From: Proteiniphilum acetatigenes DSM 18083
GTDB taxonomy: Bacteria > Bacteroidota > Bacteroidia > Bacteroidales > Dysgonomonadaceae
Length of the DNA: 64,000 bases
Direction of reading: 5' to 3'
Assembly: GCF_000380985.1 (NCBI RefSeq)
Contig: NZ_KB905693.1
Coordinates: 310,001-374,000, forward strand
Translations under genes and position numbers: made by a program
In this document: positions 63,701 through 64,000 of the stretch, piece by piece
Layout of the letters: each line of letters starts with the position of its first letter
Numbering within the stretch: position 1 is the stretch's first letter
Notes under the pieces: generated by a model
Told to the model about the DNA's origin: nothing
Databases searched by the model: none
Seen by the model: only the letters and a program-made list of their open reading frames with translations

Positions 63701-64000
63701 ACATCATATTTTCTGGCGATACGGATCAGCTCCTGATTTACTCTTTCCTGTTTGGGGTAGGTGGTCTGGTCGGCATCAACCCTGTCGGTCTTATGTCGTT
63801 GGAGTTCGATATAGTAATCTTCACCGAAAATGCCTTTGAACCACTGTACCGCCTCTTCGGCTTCCTGTATCTGTCCGCTGTCGATTTTCCGGGAGATTTC
63901 ACCGCCAAGGCAGGCTGAGGAGACGATCAGTCCTTCGTGGTATTGTTCGAGTAGTTCCTTATCGATACGTGGGCGATAGTAAAAGCCTTCGGTCCAGCTC
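60703..64000 (-). CDS. dnaE: DNA polymerase III alpha subunit, 5' end beyond the window
   Basis: The frame is open from the stop at 60703 to the window edge, giving about 1098 codons; the N terminus, about 100-150 residues, is outside. The first visible part SWTEGFYYRPRIDKELLEQY belongs to the PHP domain. Next come the polymerase core with the catalytic aspartates in SMPDIDIDFDDEGRGKV and GPGRGSAAGSAVAY, the helix-hairpin-helix tail (EALALAGAFDSFPGIQREQF) and an OB domain (DITFGGIVTAVREGQTKRG). A GTG inside the PHP domain could be misread as a start. It is the main replicative polymerase. Confidence 0.96.
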   Translation of the reverse strand, partial: SWTEGFYYRPRIDKELLEQYHEGLIVSSACLGGEISRKIDSGQIQEAEEAVQWFKGIFGEDYYIELQRHKTDRVDADQTTYPKQERVNQELIRIARKYDVKIIASNDVHFVNEEDADAHDRLICLSTGKDFDDPNRMRYTKQEWLKTTAEMNRIFADIPEALINTLEVADKVEWYSVDHAALMPFYPIDPAFGTEEIYKQKYSEKELVEEFGTANFHRLGGYDKVIRIKLEADYLAYLTKKGAQKRYGDTLSPEVEERLEFELETIKTMGFPGYFLIVQDFINAAREMDVAVGPGRGSAAGSAVAYCLRITDIDPLKYDLLFERFLNPDRISMPDIDIDFDDEGRGKVLRWVTEKYGSEKVAHIITYGTMATKSSIRDVARVHKLPLSESNRLAKLVPDRIPNVKKINLKAAIENVPELQEAAQSNDPLVKSTLKYAAMLEGNVRSTGVHACGVIIGQTDISDVVPISTAEDKETKEKLLVTQYEGSVIEETGLIKMDFLGLKTLSIIKDALSIIEQNRGIKINIDAIDMNDEATYRLYCNGQTTGTFQFESAGMQKYLKELQPSKFEDLIAMNALYRPGPMDYIPSFVARKHGREEIAYDIPIMEKYLDETYGITVYQEQVMLLSRLLANFTRGQSDELRKAMGKKLIDKMTALKEKFIAGGTKNGYDAKVLNKIWNDWEKFASYAFNKSHATCYSWVAYQTAWLKANYPSEYMAAVLSNNLNNITEITKFMDECMAMGINVLPPDVNESMLKFSVNDAGDVRFGLAAIKSVGQNAVNDIIAERIQNGRYKDIFDFVERVNLSSCNKKNIEALALAGAFDSFPGIQREQFAAQNSKGEEFLETLIRYGNKYQQDKIEAMNSLFGDDTSFQIARPEIPQAARWSDLERLNKERELIGIYLSAHPLDEYEFILKYVCNADTQQLQDLDSLNGKDITFGGIVTAVREGQTKRGSPYTIFKLEDYAGKYEIALFSEDSVNFGRYARIGLSIYIEGKVQPRRYREGEMEVKISSISLLSEVKDKLVSKITLQIPLSEIDDTSVAELSALVKNNSGNSLLYFQIIGEEPHMRIQLFSRPAKIQVNKRFIDYLKNNLSIDFKIN

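Noticed and set aside
60703-63702. dnaE starting at the GTG at 63702
   Set aside because: The PHP-domain frame continues without a stop to the window edge, so the true start is outside.

Overview
The window comes from a Bacteroidota genome, most likely order Bacteroidales, near Dysgonomonadaceae or Porphyromonadaceae. The reasons are SusC/SusD proteins, a one-piece hybrid two-component regulator, BACON domains, fimbrillin-family lipoproteins, a PorV-like type IX secretion protein, DUF4369, DUF5106 and DUF2851 proteins, and promoters of the Bacteroidota form TTTG-N19-TAnnTTTG. Most genes lack a strong Shine-Dalgarno site. The genus cannot be fixed from this sequence alone.

Layout. 1-6.8 kb: the end of one gene and four tandem fimbrillin-type lipoprotein genes, two with C-terminal GLUG-like repeats; this looks like a surface pilus locus. 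7-12.7 kb: an unknown membrane protein, flavodoxin, tRNA-Arg(CCT), an overlapping bactofilin/M23 peptidase pair, a DUF4256 protein and a DUF1080 lipoprotein. 12.8-25.3 kb: core metabolism and information genes (pckA, upp, GT2, yifB/comM, M15 peptidase, dnaX, gpmA) mixed with three thioredoxin-fold envelope proteins, two of which lack the active-site cysteines. 25.5-37.8 kb: MATE transporter, cysteine desulfidase-like protein, DUF2851, Ig-like lipoprotein, DUF3108, rex, FAH-family hydrolase, porV, ispF, a methyltransferase-like protein, a PduO-type adenosyltransferase and a DUF2795 protein. 37.9-60.2 kb: an NTF2-like protein and an AraC regulator, then a polysaccharide utilization locus. 60.3-64 kb: trxA and the 5'-truncated dnaE.

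The polysaccharide locus runs HTCS - GH31 with a PA14 insert - GH2 - SusC - SusD - large surface lipoprotein - BACON-GH5 on the minus strand, with a convergent GH43. This enzyme set matches the known Bacteroides ovatus xyloglucan locus logic: a surface endo-glucanase, SusC/D import, then periplasmic alpha-xylosidase, beta-galactosidase and arabinofuranosidase, under an HTCS that senses oligosaccharide. The GH9 and GH3 members are not in this window, so xyloglucan is an inference.

Non-coding structure is the most unusual part. (1) Six intergenic elements share a TTTCGTTAAG-like block and short palindromes whose arms differ in sequence but keep complementarity; they sit in the leaders of housekeeping genes. 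(2) The susD to surface-lipoprotein spacer holds two tandem copies of a leader module, each with an identical four-codon mini-ORF and an imperfect hairpin. (3) G-rich GGTGGAAA-type repeats begin directly at the stop codons of three genes, and one tract adjoins the broken end of a four-helix-bundle gene. (4) A heptanucleotide array lies just upstream of the adenosyltransferase gene.
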